A DNA stretch of 64,000 bases from assembly GCA_030849945.1 (NCBI GenBank), contig JAVDKK010000003.1:1-64000 (forward strand), written 5' to 3'. Below, piece after piece: positions 26,633 to 35,601 of the stretch. Origin of the DNA: Schauerella fraxinea. GTDB lineage: Bacteria > Pseudomonadota > Gammaproteobacteria > Burkholderiales > Burkholderiaceae_B. Made by a program: the position numbers and the translations under genes. The notes below the pieces were generated by a model, which saw only the letters and a program-made list of their open reading frames with translations, was not told the DNA's origin and made no database searches. Positions within the stretch are counted from its first letter, which is position 1. Each line of letters opens with the position of its first letter.

Positions 26633-27598
26633 GTGAAACTAACAATTGCGTGGGGCCGCGACGGTAACGGTGGCCAGCGCGCCATCGGCGCCGGCGTCCT
26701 GGCAACAATTGCGTGTGCGGTGATCGCATTGGCGGGTGTTGCGGGCGCCTGGACCCAAGACTACCTGACATCCGAGCCCCCCGCCACGATTACCGTCTCA
26801 TCGACGGATACCCCCGAGTCGGCCCGTGCGGCCGCTGCGGCACGCCAGAGCGTGACGTTGCTGTCGGAACGCCTGGGTGCCTTGCAGGCACGCATGACCG
26901 GTATCGAAACGCTGGGCCGCCGTGTGGCTGAAGCGGCCGGTGTGGAATACACCGACTCCGCCGTGCAAGGCGGCTTAGCGGGCGCGCCCGCCATCGTCTC
27001 TGAAGGTGCGGCGCCAGGCGAGGGCACGCTATCGGCCGAAGCGCTGGGGCGCGAGCTCGACGAGATGTTGATCGGCCTGTCGGGCGAAACGGACCGCATG
27101 GCGGTGTATGACCTGGCGCTCACGCACCGGTCGGCGGAAGTGGCGCGTTTGCCCACGACCATGCCGGTCACCGATTTTCCGTATCTCACGTCTTCCTATG
27201 GCTGGCGGCAGCATCCGTTGACGGGCCGCTATACCGTTCATGAAGGACTGGATTTTTCCGCCCCGCCCGGCACGCCGATTCTGGCCGCGGCCGGTGGCGT
27301 GGTGGTCGAATCGTCGTTTCATCCGAGCTACGGCAATATGGTCGAAATCGACCATGGCGATGGTCTGATGACGCGTTATGCCCACGCGCAGGCGTTGCTG
27401 GTCAAACGGGGCGACCTGATCGAACGGGGCCAGCTCGTGGCGCGGGTAGGGTCGACCGGACGTTCGACCGGCCCGCATCTGCACTTCGAAGTGCGCTTGG
27501 CCGGTCAGGCTTTGGACCCCAAGCTTTTCCTCGGCGCACCGCGCAGCGCCCCGCCGCAGCTCGCTGAAGCGTCAGGCAATGCACGCTCGCCGCGCTAA
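26633..27598 (+). CDS. M23 family metallopeptidase, membrane-anchored
   Basis: A 321-residue envelope protein. One membrane helix (about 20-42) is followed by a short coiled coil (about 66-102) and a C-terminal LytM/M23 domain (about 182-305). The zinc residues are intact: HEGLD (H-x3-D) and the HLH motif in GPHLHFEV. It is therefore a likely active peptidoglycan endopeptidase acting in the periplasm, unlike the degenerate LytM domains of EnvC or NlpD type. The start is GTG 26633, with AGGA at 26622-26625. It lies between dcw genes and secA, which suggests a cell wall role; no partner is visible. Confidence 0.9.
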   Translation: MKLTIAWGRDGNGGQRAIGAGVLATIACAVIALAGVAGAWTQDYLTSEPPATITVSSTDTPESARAAAAARQSVTLLSERLGALQARMTGIETLGRRVAEAAGVEYTDSAVQGGLAGAPAIVSEGAAPGEGTLSAEALGRELDEMLIGLSGETDRMAVYDLALTHRSAEVARLPTTMPVTDFPYLTSSYGWRQHPLTGRYTVHEGLDFSAPPGTPILAAAGGVVVESSFHPSYGNMVEIDHGDGLMTRYAHAQALLVKRGDLIERGQLVARVGSTGRSTGPHLHFEVRLAGQALDPKLFLGAPRSAPPQLAEASGNARSPR

Positions 27599-27716
27599 GC
27601 GGCGCGTTGCGTTAAACTGATTCGTTTCCCGGCGGGTTCGACCGCTCAACTCTTTCGCCTCAGTGTCACGCGCGACCGCTCGATAGGGCAGGTAGCGTGT
27701 GCGGCCCACAAGACGC

Positions 27717-30461
27717 ATGGTCTCTTTTCTCAAGAAGCTTATCGGTAGCCGTAATGACCGGTTGCTGAAGCAGTATCGCAAGCAGGTCGCAAAGATCAAC
27801 AGTTTTGAGCCGCAGATTTCGGCGCTCTCCGACGCCGAGCTGGCCGCAAAGACTCAAGAGTTTCGCGATCGCCACGCGCAGGGCACGTCGCTGGACGACT
27901 TGTTGCCTGAGGCGTTCGCCGTGGTCCGCGAGGGCGGCAAGCGCGTGTTCGGCATGCGGCACTTCGACTCGCAGATGTTGGGCGGTATTGCACTCCACAG
28001 CGGCAAGATTGCCGAAATGCGTACGGGCGAAGGTAAAACGCTCATGGCCACGCTGCCCGTCTACTTGAACGCGATTGCGGGCAAGGGCGTGCACGTCGTC
28101 ACGGTCAACGATTACCTGGCACGTCGCGATGCGCAGTGGATGGGCCGCTTGTACGGCTTCCTGGGCATGACGGTCGGCGTGGTCGTGCCGCAGCAGCCCA
28201 ACGAAGAGAAGATGGCGTCCTACGCGGCCGACATCACGTACGGTACGAACAACGAATTCGGTTTCGACTACCTGCGCGACAATATGGAATACCGTCTGGA
28301 AGACCGCCGTCAGCGCGGCCTCTTCTACGCCATTGTCGATGAAGTGGATTCGATCCTGATCGATGAGGCGCGTACGCCGCTGATCATTTCGGGCCAGGCC
28401 GAAGATCACACCGAACTCTACATCCGCATGAACGCCGTGCCGCCCATGCTCACGCGCATGGCGAGCGAGCCCAAGCCGCAAGAGCCCGAACCCGAAGGCG
28501 ACTTCTGGGTCGACGAGAAAAGCCAGCAGGTTTACCTGTCGGAAGCCGGTCACGAGCACGCCGAGGAAATTCTCGCGCGCCTGGAGATCCTGCCGGCCGG
28601 CGAATCGCTGTACGAGCCGCGTCATATCGCGCTCATGCACCATCTGATGGTGGCGTTGCGCGCCAATAATCTGTTCTTCCGCGACCAGCAGTACGTCGTG
28701 CAAGACGGCGAAATCGTCATCGTCGATGAATTTACGGGCCGCCTGATGGTGGGTCGTCGTTGGTCCGATGGGCTGCATCAAGCCGTCGAAGCCAAGGAAG
28801 GCGTACGCATCCAGAACGAGAACCAGACGCTCGCGTCGATCACGTTCCAGAACTACTTTCGCATGTACGCCAAGCTGGGCGGCATGACGGGTACGGCCGA
28901 TACCGAAGCCTACGAATTCCAGGAGATCTACAGTCTGGAAACGGTCATCATCCCGACCAATCGGCCGATGGTGCGCAAGGATCAGAACGATCAGGTCTTC
29001 AAGACCACGCCCGAAAAGTACAACGCCATTCTGCTGGACATCCGCGATTGCCATGAGCGCGGTCAACCGGTGCTCGTGGGCACCACCAGCATCGAAAACT
29101 CCGAACTGCTGGCCGGCTTGCTGAAAGAAGCCAAGCTGCCGCATGAAGTGCTCAATGCCAAGCAGCATGCACGCGAAGCCGAGATCGTGGCCGACGCGGG
29201 CAAGCCCGGTCACATCACGATCGCCACGAACATGGCCGGTCGCGGTACCGATATCGTGCTGGGCGGCAGCGTCGAGAAGCAAGTGGATGCCATTCACGCC
29301 GACGCCGCGCTTTCCGAAGCCGAAAAAACCCAACGTATCGAAGCGATCCGCGCTGCTTGGAAGCCGGTGAATGAAGAAGTGAAGGCCGCTGGCGGCTTGC
29401 GCATCATCGGCACCGAACGCCACGAATCGCGCCGGATCGATAACCAGCTGCGTGGCCGTGCCGGCCGCCAGGGCGATCCCGGTTCGTCGCGCTTTTATCT
29501 GTCGCTCGAAGATTCGCTGATGCGTATTTTCGCGGGTGATCGGGTGCGCGCCATCATGGAGCGTCTGAAGCTGCCCGAAGGTGAACCGATCGAAGCGGGC
29601 GTGGTATCGCGCTCCATCGAAACGGCCCAACGCAAGGTGGAAGGCCGCAACTTCGATATCCGCAAGCAATTGCTCGAATACGACGACGTCTCCAACGATC
29701 AGCGCAAGGTGCTGTACGCGCAGCGTAACGACGTGCTCGAAGCCTCGTCGGTGGGTGAAACCATCGGCAATCTGCGCGATGCCGCCATTGCGGATCTGGT
29801 GCATGCCCATCTCCCCGCCGGTTCGGTGGAAGAGCAGTGGGACGTGGCCGGCCTGCAAACGGTGCTGGCTGCGGATTGGCAACTGGATTTGCCGCTCGTG
29901 CAGATGGTCGAGAAAGACGGCAATCTGACCGAAGAAGACGTGCTGAAGATCGTTCAGCAAGCGGCAGCCGACGTCTACAGCGCCAAGATCGCGCTGGTGG
30001 GCGAAGAGTCGTGGTCGCAGTTCGAGCGTTCGGTCATGTTGCAGTCGATCGATACGGCTTGGCGCGAGCATCTGTCGTCGCTGGATTTCCTGCGCCAGGG
30101 TATTCATCTGCGCGGTTACGCGCAAAAGAACCCCAAGCAGGAATACAAGCGCGAGGCGTTCGAGTTGTTCTCGGGCATGCTCGATCGCATTCGCGACGAC
30201 GTCGTCAAATTGCTGATGACGGTGCGTGTGCAATCGGCCGAGCAGGTCGAAGAAGCGACTGAAGCCGAGCAGGCTCAGAACCAACTGCAAAATGTGCAGT
30301 ATCACCACTCCGACTACGAAGAAGCGTTGGCGACCGCCGCCACGAATTCGGCGCCGGCGGACGATACCGTGCGCAATGCGTTGCCCAAAGTGGGCCGCAA
30401 CGATCCCTGCCCGTGCGGCAGCGGCAAGAAGTACAAGCAGTGCCACGGTAAGTTGAGCTAA
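27717..30461 (+). CDS. secA: Preprotein translocase ATPase SecA
   Basis: The motor that drives unfolded proteins through SecYEG. The 914 residues contain the full set: Walker A in MRTGEGKTL, VNDYLARRDA, the DEVD box in IVDEVDSILIDEART, GGMTGTADTEA, and IGTERHESRRIDNQLRGRAGRQGD in the second motor domain. The C-terminal zinc site CPCGSGKKYKQCHG binds SecB. ATG 27717 (MVSFLKKLIGSRNDR) matches homologues; an upstream in-frame start at 27699 is less likely. It is followed 13 bases later by a VOC gene that is probably co-transcribed. Confidence 0.97.
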   Translation: MVSFLKKLIGSRNDRLLKQYRKQVAKINSFEPQISALSDAELAAKTQEFRDRHAQGTSLDDLLPEAFAVVREGGKRVFGMRHFDSQMLGGIALHSGKIAEMRTGEGKTLMATLPVYLNAIAGKGVHVVTVNDYLARRDAQWMGRLYGFLGMTVGVVVPQQPNEEKMASYAADITYGTNNEFGFDYLRDNMEYRLEDRRQRGLFYAIVDEVDSILIDEARTPLIISGQAEDHTELYIRMNAVPPMLTRMASEPKPQEPEPEGDFWVDEKSQQVYLSEAGHEHAEEILARLEILPAGESLYEPRHIALMHHLMVALRANNLFFRDQQYVVQDGEIVIVDEFTGRLMVGRRWSDGLHQAVEAKEGVRIQNENQTLASITFQNYFRMYAKLGGMTGTADTEAYEFQEIYSLETVIIPTNRPMVRKDQNDQVFKTTPEKYNAILLDIRDCHERGQPVLVGTTSIENSELLAGLLKEAKLPHEVLNAKQHAREAEIVADAGKPGHITIATNMAGRGTDIVLGGSVEKQVDAIHADAALSEAEKTQRIEAIRAAWKPVNEEVKAAGGLRIIGTERHESRRIDNQLRGRAGRQGDPGSSRFYLSLEDSLMRIFAGDRVRAIMERLKLPEGEPIEAGVVSRSIETAQRKVEGRNFDIRKQLLEYDDVSNDQRKVLYAQRNDVLEASSVGETIGNLRDAAIADLVHAHLPAGSVEEQWDVAGLQTVLAADWQLDLPLVQMVEKDGNLTEEDVLKIVQQAAADVYSAKIALVGEESWSQFERSVMLQSIDTAWREHLSSLDFLRQGIHLRGYAQKNPKQEYKREAFELFSGMLDRIRDDVVKLLMTVRVQSAEQVEEATEAEQAQNQLQNVQYHHSDYEEALATAATNSAPADDTVRNALPKVGRNDPCPCGSGKKYKQCHGKLS

Positions 30462-30474
30462 AGGAGAAATCGGT

Positions 30475-31197
30475 ATGTATCCCGTCGGACGTACCGAATT
30501 CGACCATGCCGTCATCATGGTGCGCGATCAGCTCGATACGCTGTCGCCGCACTATGAGCGGCAAGGTTTTTCACTAAGCGATGTGGCCGTGCACAACCTG
30601 GGGTCGTGCAACCGGTTGATCGCGCTCGAAAACCTGTATATCGAATTGCTGGGCTGGCCCGCGGGCAAACCGCCGGTACGCAAGGAAATCGCCGATTCGG
30701 CGCTTGGCTTGGAAGCGCTGGTGTTTCGCACGGCCGATGCGCAAGCGACGTTCGAGCGTTTGAGTGGGTTGGGCTTCGAGGTCAACCCGGTGCAAGAGCT
30801 GTCGCGATCGCTGGTCTATCAAGGCGAAACGGTTGAGGCCAAGTTTCAGAGCGTGCGCTTTGCCAAGCAGCCCATCCCCGGATTGCGGATGTATTTCTGC
30901 CGCCATTTGACGCCCGAATACGTGTGGGTGCCTGAGTTGATGGCGCATGCCAACGGCGCGCGCACCGCCACGCGCATCGAGGTGGCAGCGCCTGACGCTG
31001 CCGCCACCGCAGCGCTGCTGGCACGTGTGGTCGATGTGCCTGCACGCCAGGCCGAGGATCATTGGGAAATCGCACTAGCGAATCTGACGCTGTCGATTCG
31101 CCCCGACGCCAGTCTGGAAAAACCCAAGCCGGCATCGATCACGATCGAAAATCGCGAAGGCATGCACTATTTGCTGGACGTCGGCACGCCCAACTGA
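30475..31197 (+). CDS. VOC (glyoxalase-like) family protein
   Basis: A 240-residue protein with two beta-alpha-beta-beta-beta halves typical of the vicinal oxygen chelate fold; it begins FDHAVIMVRDQLD and matches the Glyoxalase-like domain type. The family covers dioxygenases, lyases and binding proteins, so no reaction can be assigned. AGGAG lies ten bases before the ATG. It closely follows secA, but there is no known functional link; co-transcription by position is likely. Confidence 0.8.
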   Translation: MYPVGRTEFDHAVIMVRDQLDTLSPHYERQGFSLSDVAVHNLGSCNRLIALENLYIELLGWPAGKPPVRKEIADSALGLEALVFRTADAQATFERLSGLGFEVNPVQELSRSLVYQGETVEAKFQSVRFAKQPIPGLRMYFCRHLTPEYVWVPELMAHANGARTATRIEVAAPDAAATAALLARVVDVPARQAEDHWEIALANLTLSIRPDASLEKPKPASITIENREGMHYLLDVGTPN

Positions 31198-31207
31198 AGG
31201 GCGTTCA

Positions 31208-32785
31208 CTATCCGTGTGAGTTGGCCGCGCGTGCCGTGGCATCGGCGGGGCCGCTGCGATGATGCCGCCTGGCCTTGATCCCCACAATGAATGCTGTGAC
31301 GATGAGCATCGCTGCCGCGACGGCGAGCACGGTCACGAAGCCGCGATCGAATGCCGCTTTGGCGAGGGCAATCAGCGCATCGCCTTCTGGTCCTGCCATC
31401 TTTTCTGCCACGATCAGCGCCTCATCCAGGCTATCTCGAGCAGCGGCGGGTGTGGATGCCGCCGGCGCCGGGGCCATCGAAGCGGTGTAGATCGCCGAGA
31501 GCAAGCTGCCCATTACGGTGACGCCAATGGCGCCACCCAGTTCGTACGACACCTCTTCTACTGACGCCGCCATCCCGGCGCGCTCGGGCGGTGCACTGTG
31601 CATGATGGTGCTGGAGGCGGCCGTCATCGTGGCGCCGATACCGGCGCCGAGAATGCTCAATGCCGCCACCTGCGCCACGACTGCCGACTCGTACAGCATC
31701 ACATAAGCCCCCATTCCCACGCCGGACATGAAGAGCGCCCACGACAGCAGCCGCTGACTGCCCACGCGCGGCAGCAGGTGGCCCGCTACCGGTCCGGCCA
31801 CGAATGAGGCCAGCGGCAGCGGCAGGATGAAGAGGCCCGCCTGCAAGGGCGACATGCCTTGCACCAGTTGCAGCCATTGGCTGAAGACGAGTTCCATGCC
31901 GATCAACGTGGCGGCGGCCACCAGCGCGGCGGCGACGGCCGGGGTGAAGCCTGGCGTGCGGAAGATGCGGAAATCCAGCATGGGGTCAGGGCTGGCACGC
32001 TGGCGGCGCACGAAGAGCACGATGAACGCCACCCCGAGCAGGAAGGCCACCGCAGCGGCTTCCAACGAAGGATCCCGTTTTCCGAGTTCCTTGATCGCAT
32101 AGGCCAGGGCGATCAGCCCCACCATCGCTTGCAACGATCCCAGCAGATCCCAATGACGTGCCGGGTTGCCCGCGCTCGGCGGGATCAGGGTAACGGCGGC
32201 AATCAATGCCGCGACCACGATCGGCACATTGATCAGAAACACCGAGCCCCACCAGAAATGCTCGAGCAGCACGCCGCCCAGCACGGGGCCAAAGGCCGCG
32301 CCGCCGGAAGCCACAGCGGCCCAGATGCCGATGGCCATTGCGCGTTCGCGTTCGTCGAGAAAGGTCAGGCGGATGATGGACAAGGTGGCGGGCATCATCA
32401 TCGCCGCGCCCACCGCCAACAGCGCGCGGGCGGCGATCAGATAAGCCGGCGTGGGCGAGAACGCGGCGCAGAGCGATGCCACGCCGAACACGACCAACCC
32501 GGCAATAAAGAGCCGGCGATGCCCAAGTCGGTCGCCCAGTGTGCCAGTGCCCAGCAGCAAGCCGGAGACGACCAATGCGTAGGCGTTTACTATCCACAGC
32601 TTTTGCGAGGCGTTGGCGTTGAGCGCGTGGGTGAGCGTGGGCAACGCCGTGTACAACACGGTCATGTCGATGACGATGAGAAACAGTGCGCTGGAAATCA
32701 CGGCCAGGATCAGCCAGCGCTTGGGCGACTGTTCATGCGCAATCGGCGTTTTGGGGATATTCGCTTCCACTTCCTCGTCCATCAT
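31208..32785 (-). CDS. MFS drug-efflux transporter, DHA2 (14-helix) type
   Basis: A 525-residue membrane protein with about fourteen hydrophobic segments. It has the motif LGDRLGHRRLF in the first cytoplasmic loop (MFS motif A), DMTVLYTALP in helix 1 (motif D1 type), and GPVLGGVLLEH in helix 5 (motif C of antiporters). Such proteins export drugs, dyes or disinfectants by proton antiport, like SmvA or QacA. Two adjacent ATGs (32785 and 32782) could start it. It is divergent from a TetR gene, with a perfect palindrome between them that should control it. Confidence 0.9.
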   Translation of the reverse strand: MMDEEVEANIPKTPIAHEQSPKRWLILAVISSALFLIVIDMTVLYTALPTLTHALNANASQKLWIVNAYALVVSGLLLGTGTLGDRLGHRRLFIAGLVVFGVASLCAAFSPTPAYLIAARALLAVGAAMMMPATLSIIRLTFLDERERAMAIGIWAAVASGGAAFGPVLGGVLLEHFWWGSVFLINVPIVVAALIAAVTLIPPSAGNPARHWDLLGSLQAMVGLIALAYAIKELGKRDPSLEAAAVAFLLGVAFIVLFVRRQRASPDPMLDFRIFRTPGFTPAVAAALVAAATLIGMELVFSQWLQLVQGMSPLQAGLFILPLPLASFVAGPVAGHLLPRVGSQRLLSWALFMSGVGMGAYVMLYESAVVAQVAALSILGAGIGATMTAASSTIMHSAPPERAGMAASVEEVSYELGGAIGVTVMGSLLSAIYTASMAPAPAASTPAAARDSLDEALIVAEKMAGPEGDALIALAKAAFDRGFVTVLAVAAAMLIVTAFIVGIKARRHHRSGPADATARAANSHG

Positions 32786-32791
32786 GATTAA

Positions 32792-32805
32792 AATACGATC
32801 GTATT
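32792..32805. promoter_or_regulatory. TetR-type operator, perfect 14-bp palindrome
   Basis: AATACGATCGTATT is an exact palindrome. It lies seven bases upstream of the first ATG of the MFS gene and 16 bases upstream of the TetR ATG. Its position between a transporter and its divergent TetR is the classic arrangement for autoregulation and derepression by substrate. Confidence 0.8.
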
Positions 32806-32821
32806 CTAAAGGAAAATTCAG

Positions 32822-33568
32822 ATGAGCAGGCAACCTGTGATTGATCGCAATGCCGTGTTGAACGCCGTGGAAGCGCTGGTGCGCGAACAGGGCGTGGCCG
32901 GCTTGACGATCGGCGCGGTTGCGCGTGCCGCCGGTATCAGCAAAGGTGGGGTGCAATCCGCCTTCGGCACCAAGGCGCAACTGGTGCAGGCGGTGTTCGA
33001 TCGGTGGACGGCGGATTACGACACCTCGGTGGCGACACTTGTGGGTCATGCACCCGGGCCGATCGACGCGTTTGCAGGGCACGTGGAAACGACGCGCAGG
33101 ATGGACAACGCCGAAGCTGATCGCGCGGCCGGATTGATGACTGCCATGCTGTCCACGCCGGATATCCGTACGCAAGTGAGCGCCTGGTACCGCGCCTTGT
33201 TGAACCGTGTTGATCCAGATACCCCCGAGGGACGTCAGGCGCGGCTCGCGTTTCTGGCGACTGAAGGCGCGTTTCTATTGCGATCGTTCGGCATCCTGCA
33301 GATGACCGAGGCGGAATGGGCGTCGATGTTTGAGGATATTGGACGGCTGATGCGGAAAGGGAGCGAGCCGAACGTGGGCGAGCCGAAAGTGGGTGACCAG
33401 GAAGGAGGCGGCCAGAAAGTAGGCGGGCAGAACGTAGGCAACCAGAAAGTGGCCAACCAGAAAGTGACCGACCAGAAAGTGACCGACCAGAAAGTGACCG
33501 ACCGGAAAGTGACCGACCAGAAAGTAGGCGAACAGAAAGGGGGCGGCCCGGAAATCGGCAAGCCGTAA
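32822..33568 (+). CDS. TetR family transcriptional regulator with repetitive tail
   Basis: A 248-residue regulator. The N-terminal helix-turn-helix (about 10-56) reads AVLNAVEALVREQGVAGLTIGAVARAAG and SKGGVQSAFGTKAQLV, typical of TetR. The ligand domain (about 75-178) has the pattern of the C-terminal TetR domain with MDNAEADRAAGL. From residue 182 on, the protein is thirteen five-residue repeats of the type xQKVx, encoded by a 15-bp tandem repeat, ending in KP. Normal relatives end near residue 180-190. AAGGA precedes the ATG. It probably represses the divergent MFS gene. Confidence 0.9.
   Translation: MSRQPVIDRNAVLNAVEALVREQGVAGLTIGAVARAAGISKGGVQSAFGTKAQLVQAVFDRWTADYDTSVATLVGHAPGPIDAFAGHVETTRRMDNAEADRAAGLMTAMLSTPDIRTQVSAWYRALLNRVDPDTPEGRQARLAFLATEGAFLLRSFGILQMTEAEWASMFEDIGRLMRKGSEPNVGEPKVGDQEGGGQKVGGQNVGNQKVANQKVTDQKVTDQKVTDRKVTDQKVGEQKGGGPEIGKP
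33365..33559 (+). repeat. 15-bp tandem repeat encoding the TetR tail, thirteen units
   Basis: Thirteen in-frame 15-base units run back to back. The central ones (about 33440-33514) are nearly identical copies of ACCAGAAAGTGACCG; the outer ones are diverged. All changes keep the frame. Confidence 0.93.
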
Positions 33569-33653
33569 AGGCGCAGTAGCGTCGGTACGCGGCCAGCGAA
33601 GGTGCAGGCGCACCAGGCCGTGCGCCGCGCGCATTCGCCGTCTCGCGGAGCCT

Positions 33654-34724
33654 CTACACCAGCCCGCGGATCCCCGCCACACCGTGTGCGCCGTACGACT
33701 GCGCGATCGCCAGCGTATCGGCGGATTGCCCGCCCAACGCAAACACCGGGATCCCCGCATCGGCCAACATGGCCGCAAACCCGGTCCAGCCGCAGCCGGG
33801 ATCGCCGGGGTGTGAGGCTGTGGGAAGCACGGGGCTCAATACTGCAAAATCCGCTTCCAGCGCGCGCGCTTGCGTGATCTCGGCGGCCGAGTGCGCCGAT
33901 ACGCCCACCAAGGCGGTGGGTGCAAGCACGGGGCGGGCGGTCAAGACGTGGGCATCTCGCGCACGCAGGTGTACGCCGTCGGCGCGGGCCCACCATGATG
34001 GCGGGTGCACGCTGTTGACCAGCACCCGGGCGCCGGCCGCATGGCAACGCGCCACAACGCGCTCCAGCGCTGCCAGGCAGCTTGCGCTGTCCGCACCTTC
34101 ATCCCACTGTGGCTCGCGCCACTGCAGCAGCTTGAGGCCGCCAGCGAGGGCGCGATCCAGGCGTTCGAGGTATGCGTCGACCTGATCCTCGCCGCCAATG
34201 GCGGTGATGGCATAGGTATCCGGCAGCCGCAGCCACCGCAGTGGGGGATAAGTGGCGGGCAGCACATCGCCCAGCGTGGGCGCGTCGGCCGCGTGCACCC
34301 ATTGCAGATCCTGGTTTTCCAAGCCGCGCGGTTCGCCCGTCCAGCCGGTGACGCGGCAAAAGGCGAGTCGCACGGTGGTGGTGGGGTAGGTGTGCACATA
34401 GGTGACCCACGGCGTGGCGGCGGTGACGCTGATGCCGAGCTCTTCATGCAGTTCGCGGGCCAGCGCTTCGAGCACGGTTTCGCCGGGCTCGAGCTTGCCG
34501 CCCGGCAGTTCCCACCATCCCGACCACGGCTTGCCTTCTGGCCGCTGGCCGAGCAACACACGGCCGTCGTGACCGACGAGCACGCCGACGGCGACGTCCG
34601 TGATCTTGCGCTCGGCGGTGTCGCTGCCTGCAGGTCTTGCCGGCGGGCTATCGTTTGCGACACCGGTCGAGGGATCGTTTGGGCCGTCGGTCGCACGCGC
34701 CGTCGCCTGCTTCGGCTCAGACAT
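33654..34724 (-). CDS. Nudix hydrolase fused to a ThiE-like domain
   Basis: A 356-residue two-domain protein. The first domain (about 40-170) is a Nudix hydrolase with the complete box GGKLEPGETVLEALARELHE (75-94, then ELGI), like MutT, which clears oxidised nucleotides such as 8-oxo-dGTP. The second domain (about 180-356) is a thiamine-phosphate-synthase-like barrel (DGVHLRARDA, FALGGQSADT, HGVAGIRG). The same fusion is known in Pseudomonas MutT proteins. Whether the barrel makes thiamine phosphate is doubtful, since a normal thiE lies at 55814. The ATG at 34724 overlaps the stop of the upstream ATPase gene by eight bases. Confidence 0.88.
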   Translation of the reverse strand: MSEPKQATARATDGPNDPSTGVANDSPPARPAGSDTAERKITDVAVGVLVGHDGRVLLGQRPEGKPWSGWWELPGGKLEPGETVLEALARELHEELGISVTAATPWVTYVHTYPTTTVRLAFCRVTGWTGEPRGLENQDLQWVHAADAPTLGDVLPATYPPLRWLRLPDTYAITAIGGEDQVDAYLERLDRALAGGLKLLQWREPQWDEGADSASCLAALERVVARCHAAGARVLVNSVHPPSWWARADGVHLRARDAHVLTARPVLAPTALVGVSAHSAAEITQARALEADFAVLSPVLPTASHPGDPGCGWTGFAAMLADAGIPVFALGGQSADTLAIAQSYGAHGVAGIRGLV

Positions 34725-35583
34725 ATCGTGCCGACCAGTCGCGCGCAAACTGATGTGCCACGCGGCCCGAGCGCGAACCGCGTTCCAGCGCCCACTGCAG
34801 CGCTTCGGTGCGCGACTCGGCAATGTGCGCCTCGGGGCAACCCAGCACGCGCAGCCAGTGATGCACGATGTCGAGATAGTCGTCTTGCTTGAAGGGGTAG
34901 AACGACAGCCAGATGCCGAAGCGCTCGGACAGCGAAATTTTTTCCTCGACGGTTTCGCCGGGGTGGATCTCGCCATCGCTTTGATGCTTGGCTTGCAGGT
35001 TCTCGCTCATGTACTCCGGCATCAGATGCCGGCGATTGGAGGTGGCGTAGATGAGCACGTTATCGCCCGACGCCGAGACCGACCCGTCGAGTACGGACTT
35101 GAGCGCCTTGTAGCCCGCTTCGCCCTCTTCGAAAGACAGATCGTCGCAGAATACGACGTAGCGTTCGGGGCGGCCGGCCACAAGTTCGACGATATCGGCC
35201 AGATCGCCCAGGTCGCTTTTATCGACTTCGATCAAGCGCAGGCCTTCGGCACCGTACTGTGCCAGCATGGCTTTGACCAACGAGCTTTTGCCGGTGCCGC
35301 GCGCCCCGGTCATCAGCACGTTGTTGGCCGGTTTGCCGCGCAGGAACTGGCGCGTATTGCGATCGATGATGTCTTTCTGGCGGCCGATGTGCTGCAGGTC
35401 GTCGGGCGCGATGCGGGCCACGTGCCGTACGGCATCGAGCCAACCGCGCGCGCCGCGCTTGCGCCACCGGAAGGCATGCGCCGTCCAGTCGATGTCGGGC
35501 GGTGCCGGCGGCAGATAGGCTTCGAGTTGCGCCAGCACGCGCAACGCGCGCGCCGTCAGCGCGGTAAGGTCGATGTCGGACAC
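34717..35583 (-). CDS. AAA-type ATPase (DUF815)
   Basis: A 288-residue protein of the DUF815 family, P-loop ATPases of unknown role. Walker A is GARGTGKSS (93-101), Walker B is VVFCDDLSFE, and SNRRHLMPE follows as a sensor-like segment. The N-terminus is helical and has no signal or membrane segment. It lies between argJ and the Nudix-ThiE gene on the same strand, 18 bases after argJ; this linkage is common in betaproteobacteria but does not explain its function. Confidence 0.85.
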   Translation of the reverse strand: MSDIDLTALTARALRVLAQLEAYLPPAPPDIDWTAHAFRWRKRGARGWLDAVRHVARIAPDDLQHIGRQKDIIDRNTRQFLRGKPANNVLMTGARGTGKSSLVKAMLAQYGAEGLRLIEVDKSDLGDLADIVELVAGRPERYVVFCDDLSFEEGEAGYKALKSVLDGSVSASGDNVLIYATSNRRHLMPEYMSENLQAKHQSDGEIHPGETVEEKISLSERFGIWLSFYPFKQDDYLDIVHHWLRVLGCPEAHIAESRTEALQWALERGSRSGRVAHQFARDWSARYV

Positions 35584-35601
35584 GTCTTGCTCCGGATGCG
35601 C

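Noticed and set aside
27666..30518. A 950-codon open frame on the minus strand opposite secA
   Set aside because: It is antisense to secA, with codon-mirrored composition and no recognised domain.
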